From the NCBI GenBank assembly GCA_964503335.1, contig CAZCZZ010000082.1, forward strand, positions 1 to 12,381: a stretch of DNA of 12,381 bases. Reading direction: 5' to 3'. The stretch comes from CAZCZZ01 sp964503335 (GTDB lineage Bacteria > Verrucomicrobiota > Kiritimatiellia > CAIVKH01). This document shows positions 1 through 5,738 of the stretch, one piece after another (position 1 is the stretch's first letter; each line of letters opens with the position of its first letter). The notes beneath the pieces were generated by a model. The model ran no database searches. It had not been told where the DNA came from and saw nothing but the letters and a program-made list of their open reading frames with translations. The position numbers were made by a program, and so were the translations under genes.

Positions 1-67
1 CCACATCCTGCACACTCAAGTGCAGGTAGTCCGCGACCTCCTGAAGACTCATCTGACGATGTGGCAT
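1..67 (-). CDS. Helix-turn-helix (excisionase/MerR-like) protein, N-terminal fragment
   Basis: Only the first 22 codons are inside the window; the gene continues beyond position 1. The start is an ATG at 65-67 on the minus strand and the protein begins MPHRQMSLQEVADYLHLSVQDV. The pattern S/T-x-x-E-V-A-x-Y-L-x-(L/V)-S-x-x-D-V is typical of the first two helices of excisionase-like or winged-helix DNA-binding domains. In some bacteria such a domain sits in front of a PTS EIIA-type domain, but nothing here shows what follows. No Shine-Dalgarno sequence is visible, and the start lies 22 nt after the 3' end of tRNA-Thr on the same strand, so the mRNA is probably made by read-through from the tRNA promoter. 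The function is inferred only from this short motif. Confidence 0.6.
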   Translation of the reverse strand, partial: MPHRQMSLQEVADYLHLSVQDV

Positions 68-89
68 GTCTTTGGTGGAGAGCCAAGAA

Positions 90-162
90 AGCCAACGATC
101 GGATTCGAACCGATGACCTGCTCATTACGAATGAGCTGCTCTACCAGCTGAGCTACGTTGGC
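90..162 (-). tRNA. tRNA-Thr (anticodon CGT)
   Basis: The minus strand folds into a standard cloverleaf. The acceptor stem GCCAACG pairs with CGTTGGC (7 bp). The D arm is GCTC-AGCTGGTAGA-GC, the anticodon stem GCTCA/TGAGC encloses loop TTCGTAA (anticodon CGT, decoding ACG), and the T arm ATCGG-TTCGAAT-CCGAT is intact. The anticodon arm closely resembles the E. coli tRNA-Thr(CGU) arm. The 3' CCA is not encoded: the base after the acceptor stem (position 90) gives a U discriminator followed by TTCTTGG. CCA must therefore be added by tRNA nucleotidyltransferase. A promoter with a predicted start about 11 nt upstream is at 180-207. Confidence 0.97.
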
Positions 163-179
163 GTCGGAAAGTGCGGGGA

Positions 180-207
180 AATCTAGAGAATCAGGCCTTA
201 AAGTCAA
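180..207 (-). promoter_or_regulatory. Sigma-70-type promoter for tRNA-Thr
   Basis: On the minus strand a -35 box TTGACT (202-207) is separated by 16 bp from a -10 box TAGATT (180-185). The predicted transcription start is near 173, leaving about a 10-nt leader before the tRNA 5' end at 162. The boxes match consensus at 5/6 and 4/6 positions. The placement, just upstream of the tRNA and downstream of the repeat at 232-342, fits well. It has not been tested. Confidence 0.55.
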
Positions 208-215
208 GCAGGCTG

Positions 216-308
216 CTAGCACGAATACGATTTAACCGCGGAGGTCGCGGAGGACGCAAAGACGAGCAGTTCGGCCAATAGAAGCAGCATCTTTTCGATA
301 TTGCCCAT
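216..308 (-). CDS. Possible 30-aa hydrophobic small ORF within the inverted-repeat element
   Basis: An ATG at 306-308 opens 30 codons ending in TAG at 216-218. The ORF starts between the repeat arms, reads through the left arm and stops just beyond it. The peptide has a short start MGNIEK, a hydrophobic stretch (MLLLLAELLVFA) and a small-residue stretch (SSATSAV). This resembles a signal peptide or a single membrane helix. There is no convincing Shine-Dalgarno sequence. Much of the amino-acid sequence is dictated by the repeat arm, so it could be a chance ORF. I list it because it spans most of the only unexplained interval between the tRNA and the preceding gene. Confidence 0.2.
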   Translation of the reverse strand: MGNIEKMLLLLAELLVFASSATSAVKSYSC

Positions 309-342
309 ATGACTCTGCGAACTCCGCGACCTCTGCGGTTAA
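232..342. repeat. Imperfect inverted-repeat element (palindromic, MITE/REP-like), possible bidirectional hairpin
   Basis: The 31-bp arm at 232-262 matches the reverse complement of 312-342 at 26 of 31 positions. Each arm starts TTAACCGC and contains GAGGTCGCGGAG. The two arms enclose 49 bp. RNA from either strand would form a long GC-rich hairpin. The right arm begins 3 nt after the stop codon of the AsmA-like gene, so it could end or stabilise the yggS-proC mRNA, although no U-tract follows. The purine-rich 'CGCGGAGG..CGCAGAG' style recalls dispersed palindromic repeats I have met in environmental bacterial genomes, but I cannot count copies from this window. The TTAA at both outer ends could be part of the element or a target-site duplication. 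Confidence 0.7.
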
Positions 343-345
343 GCT

Positions 346-1179
346 CTAGTTCTTTACACGGGCGCCGTCGAACTGGAGGACGACCTGTTTGTCGCCGGTG
401 TCGATCATCTCCATAGTAATGCCGCGCATCAGGAACCCGCTCGACGCTGAGGCCTCGCGAACGCCCAGCAGGTAGTGCGTCAGGCGACGATTCGGCACCT
501 CGTTCGGCGTGACGCTCAGATTCACACCCGAAACGCGGGCGAGCTCCTGCGAGGTCGAGCCCCACCAGACCAACTCGCTGTCCTGCAACTCGATACGGAG
601 CGTCCCAAGTCGGAAGGCTTTCAGGTCGGCGGCATCGACGGCTTCGGTCGCGTTCGTTGCGACAGCATTGGTCGATGCAGGCGGCGACTTGCGGGGCACA
701 TCCATGTTCAGCCACTCGGCGACGTCGGCTCCGATGGATGAAAGTACCGATGGTTCCCACGCACCCGAGACCGTCGCGGCGAAGGCTAGCGATCCCGTTT
801 GGAGCGTTAGCGACACCGGCACGAATGACCCCCTGCGAAGGCTCTCCCAAGGCGCCCACTGGATGGCGACGCTCTCCGCCTGAAGGGATACCTTGGCATG
901 CGCGGCACTCTCCCTTGCGTCGAGTCCTCGAAGATGGAGGTCTAGCGACGGATCAAGCCACGCCTTCTGAAGTTTCATAGGAAGGCCAAGCCTGGTCTCA
1001 AGTTCATCACGGATCAGCCCGCGAAACCCATCCGTGCGCGACGCGGCAAGCAGAGCACCGTAGACGATGATGATCAGGACGATGAGCGTCATCACGAGAC
1101 GGTTCAGCTTAACGAGCAGCCCGGGCCGGGGAACATGTTCCTCCGGCGACGACTGCTCGAACTTCTTCTTGCGTGCCAT
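346..1179 (-). CDS. Membrane-anchored AsmA-like protein of unknown function
   Basis: This is a 277-aa protein. A basic N-terminus (MARKKK) is followed by one transmembrane helix at about residues 24-46 (rich in V, L, I, then YGALLAAS). The rest is predicted to lie outside the cytoplasmic membrane. After the helix, the layout (a short helix around DGFRGLIRDELETRLGLP, then alternating beta-type stretches such as LHLRGLDARES and VSLTLQTGSLAFAATVSG) resembles the N-terminal part of AsmA/YdbH-type envelope proteins. It is shorter than typical AsmA proteins. A Ser/Pro/Thr/Ala-rich segment lies near residues 162-182. The start is 2 nt after the proC stop, so it is the last gene of the yggS-proC operon. 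The AsmA relation is only a structural impression. Confidence 0.82.
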   Translation of the reverse strand: MARKKKFEQSSPEEHVPRPGLLVKLNRLVMTLIVLIIIVYGALLAASRTDGFRGLIRDELETRLGLPMKLQKAWLDPSLDLHLRGLDARESAAHAKVSLQAESVAIQWAPWESLRRGSFVPVSLTLQTGSLAFAATVSGAWEPSVLSSIGADVAEWLNMDVPRKSPPASTNAVATNATEAVDAADLKAFRLGTLRIELQDSELVWWGSTSQELARVSGVNLSVTPNEVPNRRLTHYLLGVREASASSGFLMRGITMEMIDTGDKQVVLQFDGARVKN

Positions 1180-1181
1180 GG

Positions 1182-1994
1182 TCAGGAACCGGACGACAAT
1201 TCACGGCCACGTCGCTGCGCGGCAAGGATCGCTTCAACCCATTTATCGCCAACGCCAGCCTGTGTGAGCACATCCAGCGCCGCCGCCGTGGTGCCGCCCT
1301 TTGACGTAACCCGTGCGCGCAATTCCGCAGGCCCGACATCGGAGCTCATCGCCAACTTCGCCGCGCCTTCAATCGTCTTGAACGCCAGCGCCTTCGCGAC
1401 GCCGGGGGCTAAGCCCATTTTTGAACCCGCCTCCAGCATCGATTCCATCAGGTAGAACACATAGGCCGGACCGCTGCCGCTGAGCGCTGTCACGGCGTCC
1501 ATCTGGTCCTCCGTCACTCTGACTACAAGCCCAACGGCACCGAAGAGTCGCTCGACGAGATCCAAGTCTGCCTCCGTAGCCATTGCGCCTTTGGACAGCG
1601 CCGACGCCCCCTCGCCCACGAGCGCCGGGGTATTCGGCATGACCCGGACCACGCGCGTCGCACCACCGAGTCCCTCTTCTATCTTCGCGGCCTTTGTGCC
1701 CGCCGCGATGCTCACGACAAGAGCAGAAGCAGGCACAGACCCACGGAGATCTTTCAAAACATCCGTCATCATCTGCGGTTTTACAGCGAGGACGACCACG
1801 GAAGCATGTGCAGCCGCGTCACGGTTGGACGTCGATCCTTTCACGCCGAACGTGTCGCGGAAGAATTGCAGCCGCTCTTCGCGCACGTCGGTGACGACGA
1901 TGTTGGACGCCGCCCAAACGCGACGCTCAACGATGCCCTTCACGAGTGCTTCGGCCATGTTTCCCGCACCGATGAATGCCAATGTGTTGCTCAT
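1182..1994 (-). CDS. proC: Pyrroline-5-carboxylate reductase
   Basis: This cytoplasmic enzyme catalyses the NAD(P)H-dependent reduction of 1-pyrroline-5-carboxylate to L-proline, the last step of proline synthesis. The 270-aa length is normal for the family. The N-terminal Rossmann motif FIGAGNMAEALVKG is at residues 7-20, AVKPQ at 70-74 and RVMPNTPALVGEG at 117-129. The C-terminal dimerisation and active-site region carries ALSGSGPAYVFYLMESM (170-186) and the signature TSKGGTTAAALDVL (230-243). The ATG overlaps the yggS stop codon (ATGA, 1991-1994), and a strong Shine-Dalgarno GGAGG lies just upstream inside yggS, so translation is probably coupled. The yggS-proC pairing is widespread in bacteria and supports both calls. 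Confidence 0.97.
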   Translation of the reverse strand: MSNTLAFIGAGNMAEALVKGIVERRVWAASNIVVTDVREERLQFFRDTFGVKGSTSNRDAAAHASVVVLAVKPQMMTDVLKDLRGSVPASALVVSIAAGTKAAKIEEGLGGATRVVRVMPNTPALVGEGASALSKGAMATEADLDLVERLFGAVGLVVRVTEDQMDAVTALSGSGPAYVFYLMESMLEAGSKMGLAPGVAKALAFKTIEGAAKLAMSSDVGPAELRARVTSKGGTTAAALDVLTQAGVGDKWVEAILAAQRRGRELSSGS

Positions 1995-2701
1995 TCTTCC
2001 TCCGGCTCGCGCTTGGGCTTTTCGCGGGCACCGAAAATGGCGGTTCCCACGCGAATCCAGTGCGCACCTTCCTCAATCGCGACTTCAAAGTCATGCGACA
2101 TGCCCATGGAAAGCTCGGGCAAAGCGATGCCGGTTTCCTTCTGCGCAGCATCGCGCAATTCACGCAGCCTGACGAAATGCGGCCTCGTCTTCTCCGGGTC
2201 TTCGAAGAACGGCGGCATCGTCATGAGTCCGCGCACTTCAATCCGGTTCATGCGGGATGCAGCCTCCAGCACCGTTGACAGTTCTTCCGGCTTCACGCCG
2301 AACTTGCTGGCCTCGCCCGAGACATTGGTCTCGATCAAGACCTTCATCGTCTTGCCGACTTCATCGCATGCACGATCCAACGCTTCGAGGATGCGGACTG
2401 AATCCATCGAGTGAATCATGTCGAAGAGTTCCGCGGCCTTCGCAGCCTTGTTGCGCTGAAGATGACCCACGAGATGCCAGCTGACGTGACCGGGCGACAA
2501 GGGGATCTTCGCTGCAGCCTCCTGCACCTTGTTCTCACCGAAGATCATCAGGCCCGCACCCGCCGCCGCCTTGACGGCTTCAGGCCCATGCGTCTTCGAC
2601 ACTGCAATGAGCGAAACCTCGTCGACAGAACGACGCGAACGCGCGCACGCGGCTTGGATGCGTGATTGGACGGCAGCAATGCGTTCTTCCATCGTGGACA
2701 T
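1991..2701 (-). CDS. yggS: YggS/PLPHP-family pyridoxal-phosphate-binding homeostasis protein
   Basis: This is a 236-aa single-domain PLP-binding TIM-barrel protein of the YggS/PROSC family. The family has no known catalytic activity and helps regulate free PLP and amino-acid pools. The PLP lysine is K36 in LIAVSKTH (31-38). GENKVQE is at 55-61, WHLVGHLQRNK at about 75-85, and the phosphate-binding end is SMGMSHDFEVAIEEG followed by WIRVGTAIFG. The chosen ATG is at 2699-2701; a second in-frame ATG (codon 4) is possible. No Shine-Dalgarno sequence precedes either, but a -10-like TATACA lies 8 nt before the first ATG, suggesting a leaderless mRNA. It is the first gene of the operon with proC and the AsmA-like gene. 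Confidence 0.95.
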   Translation of the reverse strand: MSTMEERIAAVQSRIQAACARSRRSVDEVSLIAVSKTHGPEAVKAAAGAGLMIFGENKVQEAAAKIPLSPGHVSWHLVGHLQRNKAAKAAELFDMIHSMDSVRILEALDRACDEVGKTMKVLIETNVSGEASKFGVKPEELSTVLEAASRMNRIEVRGLMTMPPFFEDPEKTRPHFVRLRELRDAAQKETGIALPELSMGMSHDFEVAIEEGAHWIRVGTAIFGAREKPKREPEEE

Positions 2702-2709
2702 GCGCGCCG

Positions 2710-2738
2710 TGTATAGCTCGATTTTCCAATGTTTGGAA
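2710..2738 (-). promoter_or_regulatory. Putative promoter of the yggS-proC operon (leaderless)
   Basis: On the minus strand TATACA (2710-2715) is a 5/6 match to the -10 consensus. Seventeen bp upstream, TTCCAA (2733-2738) could serve as a poor -35 (3/6) and is at the same time one arm of the palindrome at 2724-2738. The predicted start at about 2703 is only 2 nt before the yggS ATG, consistent with the lack of a ribosome-binding site. A regulator bound to the palindrome would overlap this -35 region. Confidence 0.45.
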
Positions 2739-2769
2739 CCGGTTTTTGAGCCTTTCCCAAGGGTTGGAA
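2724..2769. promoter_or_regulatory. Two spaced palindromes in the divergent yggS / btpA-like promoter region
   Basis: The first site is TTCCAA-TGT-TTGGAA (2724-2738), a perfect 6-bp inverted repeat with a 3-bp spacer. The second, TTCCCAA-GGG-TTGGAA (2754-2769), has a perfect CCAA-GGG-TTGG core (2757-2767) with imperfect outer bases. The centres (2731 and 2762) are 31 bp apart, about three helical turns. A further perfect palindrome AACCGGTT (2737-2744) lies between them. The arrangement suggests a dimeric repressor or activator binding two sites on one DNA face and controlling one or both divergent operons. It could instead be a transcript hairpin. The regulator is unknown. Confidence 0.5.
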
Positions 2770-2791
2770 GAAATGAGACACTGCCTCACGC

Positions 2792-3601
2792 ATGAAGTCT
2801 GTCTTCTCCATAAAGCGACCCGTCATCGGCATGATCCATGTCGGTGCCCTGCCCGGCACGCCTTCCAGCCGCACCGATGTGGCCACACTCGCCATGCAGG
2901 CGGCAGCGGAAGCCGTCGTGTACAAGAAGAGCGGCGTCGACGCCGTCATGCTAGAGAATATGCACGATGTGCCCTACCTGCGTGGCACCGTCGGACCCGA
3001 GATCGTCGCTGCCATGACGCGTGTAGCGGACGCCGTAAAGACCGTCTTCGTGGGACCGGTTGGAATCCAGGTACTCGCCGCCGCAAACCGGGAAGCGCTT
3101 GCCATTGCCCTGGCTGCCGAGCTGTCATTCATTCGTGCAGAAGGCTTTGTATTCGCACACGTTGCCGACGAGGGCTTCATTCAATCCTGCGCGGCCGACC
3201 TATTGCGCTATCGCCGACAGATTGGCGCGGATCACGTCCAGGTCTGGGCCGACATCAAGAAGAAGCATTCGTCCCACGCCATCACCGCAGACATTAGTCT
3301 CGCGGCCACGGCCGAGGCGGCAGAATTCATGCAGGCGGACGCGGTCATTGTCACCGGCGGCGTGACGGGTGAACCACCGACCGAGGACGACGTGAAGGCC
3401 GCGAAGGACGGGGCGTCGCTCCCTGTTGTACTCGGATCGGGAATCGGTGCCGACAACATCACGGACTTCTGGCCTTACGCCGACGCGTTCATTATCGGCA
3501 CCGCATTCAAGAAGTCGGGTGACTGGCGAAATCCGCCGGACCCGCGCCGTATCGTTCAGTTCATGAAAATCGTCAAACGCTTGAGGAAGGAATCACCATG
3601 A
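2792..3601 (+). CDS. BtpA/SgcQ-family TIM-barrel protein
   Basis: This 269-aa protein matches the BtpA/SgcQ family in length and sequence. The N-terminal signature VIGMIHVGALPGTP is at residues 11-24, DAVMLENMHDVPY at about 49-61, VGPVGIQVLAAANREALAIA at about 87-106, VWADIKKKHSS around 151-161 and VVLGSGIGADN around 210-220. The family folds as a TIM barrel. In cyanobacteria BtpA is needed for stable photosystem I, but most members occur in non-photosynthetic organisms and their reaction is unknown. Nothing here suggests photosynthesis, so I give no symbol. The start is the first ATG; no strong Shine-Dalgarno sequence precedes it. The TGA stop overlaps the next gene's start (ATGA, 3598-3601). 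It is the first gene of a plus-strand operon that ends with the RNA helicase. Confidence 0.92.
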   Translation: MKSVFSIKRPVIGMIHVGALPGTPSSRTDVATLAMQAAAEAVVYKKSGVDAVMLENMHDVPYLRGTVGPEIVAAMTRVADAVKTVFVGPVGIQVLAAANREALAIALAAELSFIRAEGFVFAHVADEGFIQSCAADLLRYRRQIGADHVQVWADIKKKHSSHAITADISLAATAEAAEFMQADAVIVTGGVTGEPPTEDDVKAAKDGASLPVVLGSGIGADNITDFWPYADAFIIGTAFKKSGDWRNPPDPRRIVQFMKIVKRLRKESP

Positions 3602-3960
3602 TCATGGAAATCTCGAAGAACCCGGACGACTCGCTCGAAAAAGCCATGTCGAAAAAGCGTCCCGAAATCGGCGCCGAACTCGAACGACTCCTGATCCAGT
3701 GGCTTTCCATCACATCCCTGTATCAACCCGAACAGGCCAACGCGCTGCGCTTCCCCTTCCTCAAGTGGGCGCTTGAAGGACGCGCGAAAGATGTCGTGGC
3801 CTACTTGAAGAAGAGCAAGACTCCCGAAGCGCGCACAGTCATCAGCGAAATCGAACGCATCGGCTCCCTCCCCTTTCCGCCAAAAAACGAAAAAGCGCGC
3901 ACCCAGGCCTTGGAGATATGGGCGTGGCTCAAACAGGAACTCCACGGACGGGTCGAGTAG
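3598..3960 (+). CDS. Hypothetical 120-aa helical protein
   Basis: I do not recognise this protein. It is 120 aa, has no signal peptide or membrane segment, and looks mostly alpha-helical and charged (for example EIGAELERLLIQWLSI and DVVAYLKKSKTPEARTVISE). A Pro-rich turn SLPFPPKNEK precedes a final helix ending WAWLKQELHGRVE. The start is well supported: a purine-rich GAGGAAGGA (3583-3591) lies 6 nt upstream, and the ATG overlaps the stop of the BtpA-family gene. Its TAG stop shares one base with the GTG start of the helicase. The tight coupling on both sides suggests it is expressed in step with both neighbours, perhaps as an accessory protein, but its function is unknown. Confidence 0.82.
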   Translation: MIMEISKNPDDSLEKAMSKKRPEIGAELERLLIQWLSITSLYQPEQANALRFPFLKWALEGRAKDVVAYLKKSKTPEARTVISEIERIGSLPFPPKNEKARTQALEIWAWLKQELHGRVE

Positions 3961-5738
3961 TGCAAACACCATCATTCAACGATTTCGAACTTACGCCTGC
4001 GATTCTCAAGGGCATCAGTGAACTAGGCTTCAAGGAACCCACGCCGGTCCAGGCGAAGGTCATTCCCATGCTGCTCAAAGGTGAGCGCGACCTTGTCGCC
4101 CTCGCCCAGACCGGCACCGGCAAGACCGCGGCATTCGGCCTGCCGATGCTGCAGATGACCGACGCAAACAACCGCGCGACCCAGGGACTCATCCTGTGTC
4201 CGACCCGCGAACTCTGCATGCAGATTTCCAAGGATCTCGAATCCTTCAGCCGCTTCGCGCCTCACCTCCGGATTCTTGCCGTCTATGGCGGCTCATCCAT
4301 CCAGACCCAGATGCGCGCACTCCATCGGGGCATTCACATCCTCGTCGCGACGCCCGGGCGCATGAACGATCTGCTCCGGCGTGGTGCGGCGAAACTCGAC
4401 GGCATTAAGCGCGTGGTCCTCGATGAAGCGGACGAAATGCTCAACATGGGCTTCCAGGAAGAGCTGGAATCCATCCTCAAGGAAGTGCCGAAGACGGCGC
4501 GCACGCTCCTCTTCTCGGCCACGATGCCGAAGCAGGTCGCCGCCATGGCTGGCAAGTACATGAAGGACCCCGAGGAAGTCATTGTCGGCCAGCGCAACTC
4601 CGGCGCCGAACGCGTCACGCACGAATGCTTCATGGTCCATGCGCGTGATCGCTATCCCGCATTGAAGCGCATCATCGACGCGCGCCCCGGCTTTTACGGC
4701 ATCGTCTTCTGTCGCACCCGTGTCGAGACGCAGGACATCGCGTCGCGCCTGACCGCCGACGGTTACAACGCCGACGCCCTGCATGGCGATCTCTCGCAGG
4801 ATCAGCGCGACCGCACGATGAACAATTTCCGTGTTCGCAATCTCCAGATCCTCGTCGCCACCGACGTGGCATCGCGCGGCTTGGACGTAAACGACCTGAC
4901 GCACATCATCAACTACGACCTTCCCAGCGATCCGGATGTGTACACCCATCGCAGCGGCCGAACTGGCCGGGCCGGAAAGGCCGGCGTCTCCATCGTCCTC
5001 GTCCACATGCGCGAGAACTACAAGATCCGCGCCATCGAGCGGATCATGAACAAGCGCTTTGAGAACAAGCAGGTGCCATCCGGACGTGAAGTCTGCGAAG
5101 CGCAGCTTGTGGCCCTCCTGGAGAAGATCAAGAACGCCGAGGTGCCCGACGCGCAGTTGGACGCGTATTTGCCCAAGATCAACGAAGTCCTCGGCGACCT
5201 GACCCGCGAAGACCTGATCAAGCGCATGGTCGGCCGCGACTTCAGCCGCATCCTCTCGTACTACAAGGATGCCCACGAATTGAATGTGCCACCGCATAGC
5301 GCACCGCGTGAACGCGGTCCGCAACGGGAACATCGGGATCAACGCGATGAACCGCGCCGCGAGCGTTCCGCCCCGCCTCGCGGTGACGATTCGGGCGAGC
5401 TGGTGACCGTGCGCATCAACATTGGTCGCAGGAACGCGATCAACCCGCCCACCCTGATCTCCCTCATCAACCGGTCCACGCCGGGCCCGATGCTGAAACT
5501 TGGCCGGATCAGCATCACCGAGAACGATACGCTCTTTGAAGTCCAGGCAAGCGGTGTGGAGAAACTGCTCGCGAACCTGAACAAGGTGCAGCATGGCGAG
5601 CGGCAGGTGTCCGCGGTGATCGACAACCAGTCAGGCCATATCAACCCGGACCGCCGTCCGCGTCCTCAACACGGTGATCGGCCGCCCTATCGCGGTGGTC
5701 CGAAGTTCGGCAAACCGCCCCATCGCAGGCGCGACTGA
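3960..5738 (+). CDS. deaD: DEAD-box ATP-dependent RNA helicase with DbpA-type RNA-binding domain (CsdA/DeaD-like)
   Basis: From the GTG at 3960 the protein is 592 aa. All core motifs are present: Q motif (F..PTPVQ, about 6-31), motif I AQTGTGKT (49-56), Ia PTREL (81-85), Ib TPGR (131-134), II DEAD (155-158), III SAT (186-188), IV IVFCRT (248-253), V ATDVASRGLD (300-309) and VI HRSGRTGRAG (330-339). A charged Arg-rich linker (about 450-478) leads to a DbpA-type RRM-like RNA-binding domain (about 480-558) and a basic Arg/Gly/Pro tail. This is the architecture of CsdA/DeaD, which unwinds structured RNA in ribosome assembly and mRNA turnover. I chose the GTG because it overlaps the upstream stop by one base (TAGTG) and has GGACGGG 7 nt before it. 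An in-frame ATG at 3918 would overlap the upstream gene by 43 nt, with GGAG only 2 nt away. Confidence 0.95.
   Translation: MQTPSFNDFELTPAILKGISELGFKEPTPVQAKVIPMLLKGERDLVALAQTGTGKTAAFGLPMLQMTDANNRATQGLILCPTRELCMQISKDLESFSRFAPHLRILAVYGGSSIQTQMRALHRGIHILVATPGRMNDLLRRGAAKLDGIKRVVLDEADEMLNMGFQEELESILKEVPKTARTLLFSATMPKQVAAMAGKYMKDPEEVIVGQRNSGAERVTHECFMVHARDRYPALKRIIDARPGFYGIVFCRTRVETQDIASRLTADGYNADALHGDLSQDQRDRTMNNFRVRNLQILVATDVASRGLDVNDLTHIINYDLPSDPDVYTHRSGRTGRAGKAGVSIVLVHMRENYKIRAIERIMNKRFENKQVPSGREVCEAQLVALLEKIKNAEVPDAQLDAYLPKINEVLGDLTREDLIKRMVGRDFSRILSYYKDAHELNVPPHSAPRERGPQREHRDQRDEPRRERSAPPRGDDSGELVTVRINIGRRNAINPPTLISLINRSTPGPMLKLGRISITENDTLFEVQASGVEKLLANLNKVQHGERQVSAVIDNQSGHINPDRRPRPQHGDRPPYRGGPKFGKPPHRRRD

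Noticed and set aside
232..342. CRISPR array or attachment site near the tRNA
   Set aside because: There is only one pair of inverted (not direct) repeats and no spacer series. No tRNA 3'-end duplicate or integrase gene is visible.
191..859. A 222-codon minus-strand frame overlapping the AsmA-like gene and the repeat
   Set aside because: Arg-rich low-complexity translation that overlaps a better supported gene and runs into the tail of the repeat (PPRPPRLNRI), a product of the palindrome.
3918..3959. Helicase start at the ATG at 3918
   Set aside because: It would overlap the upstream gene by 43 nt with GGAG only 2 nt away, and the added residues are not part of the Q-motif region. The GTG at 3960 gives a 1-nt overlap and a better spaced GGACGGG.
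4293..5594. A 433-codon open frame antisense to the RNA helicase gene
   Set aside because: It lies wholly opposite a gene with every DEAD-box motif intact, and its protein is an unstructured-looking His/Val/Asp-rich sequence. This is a typical shadow of GC-rich coding DNA.
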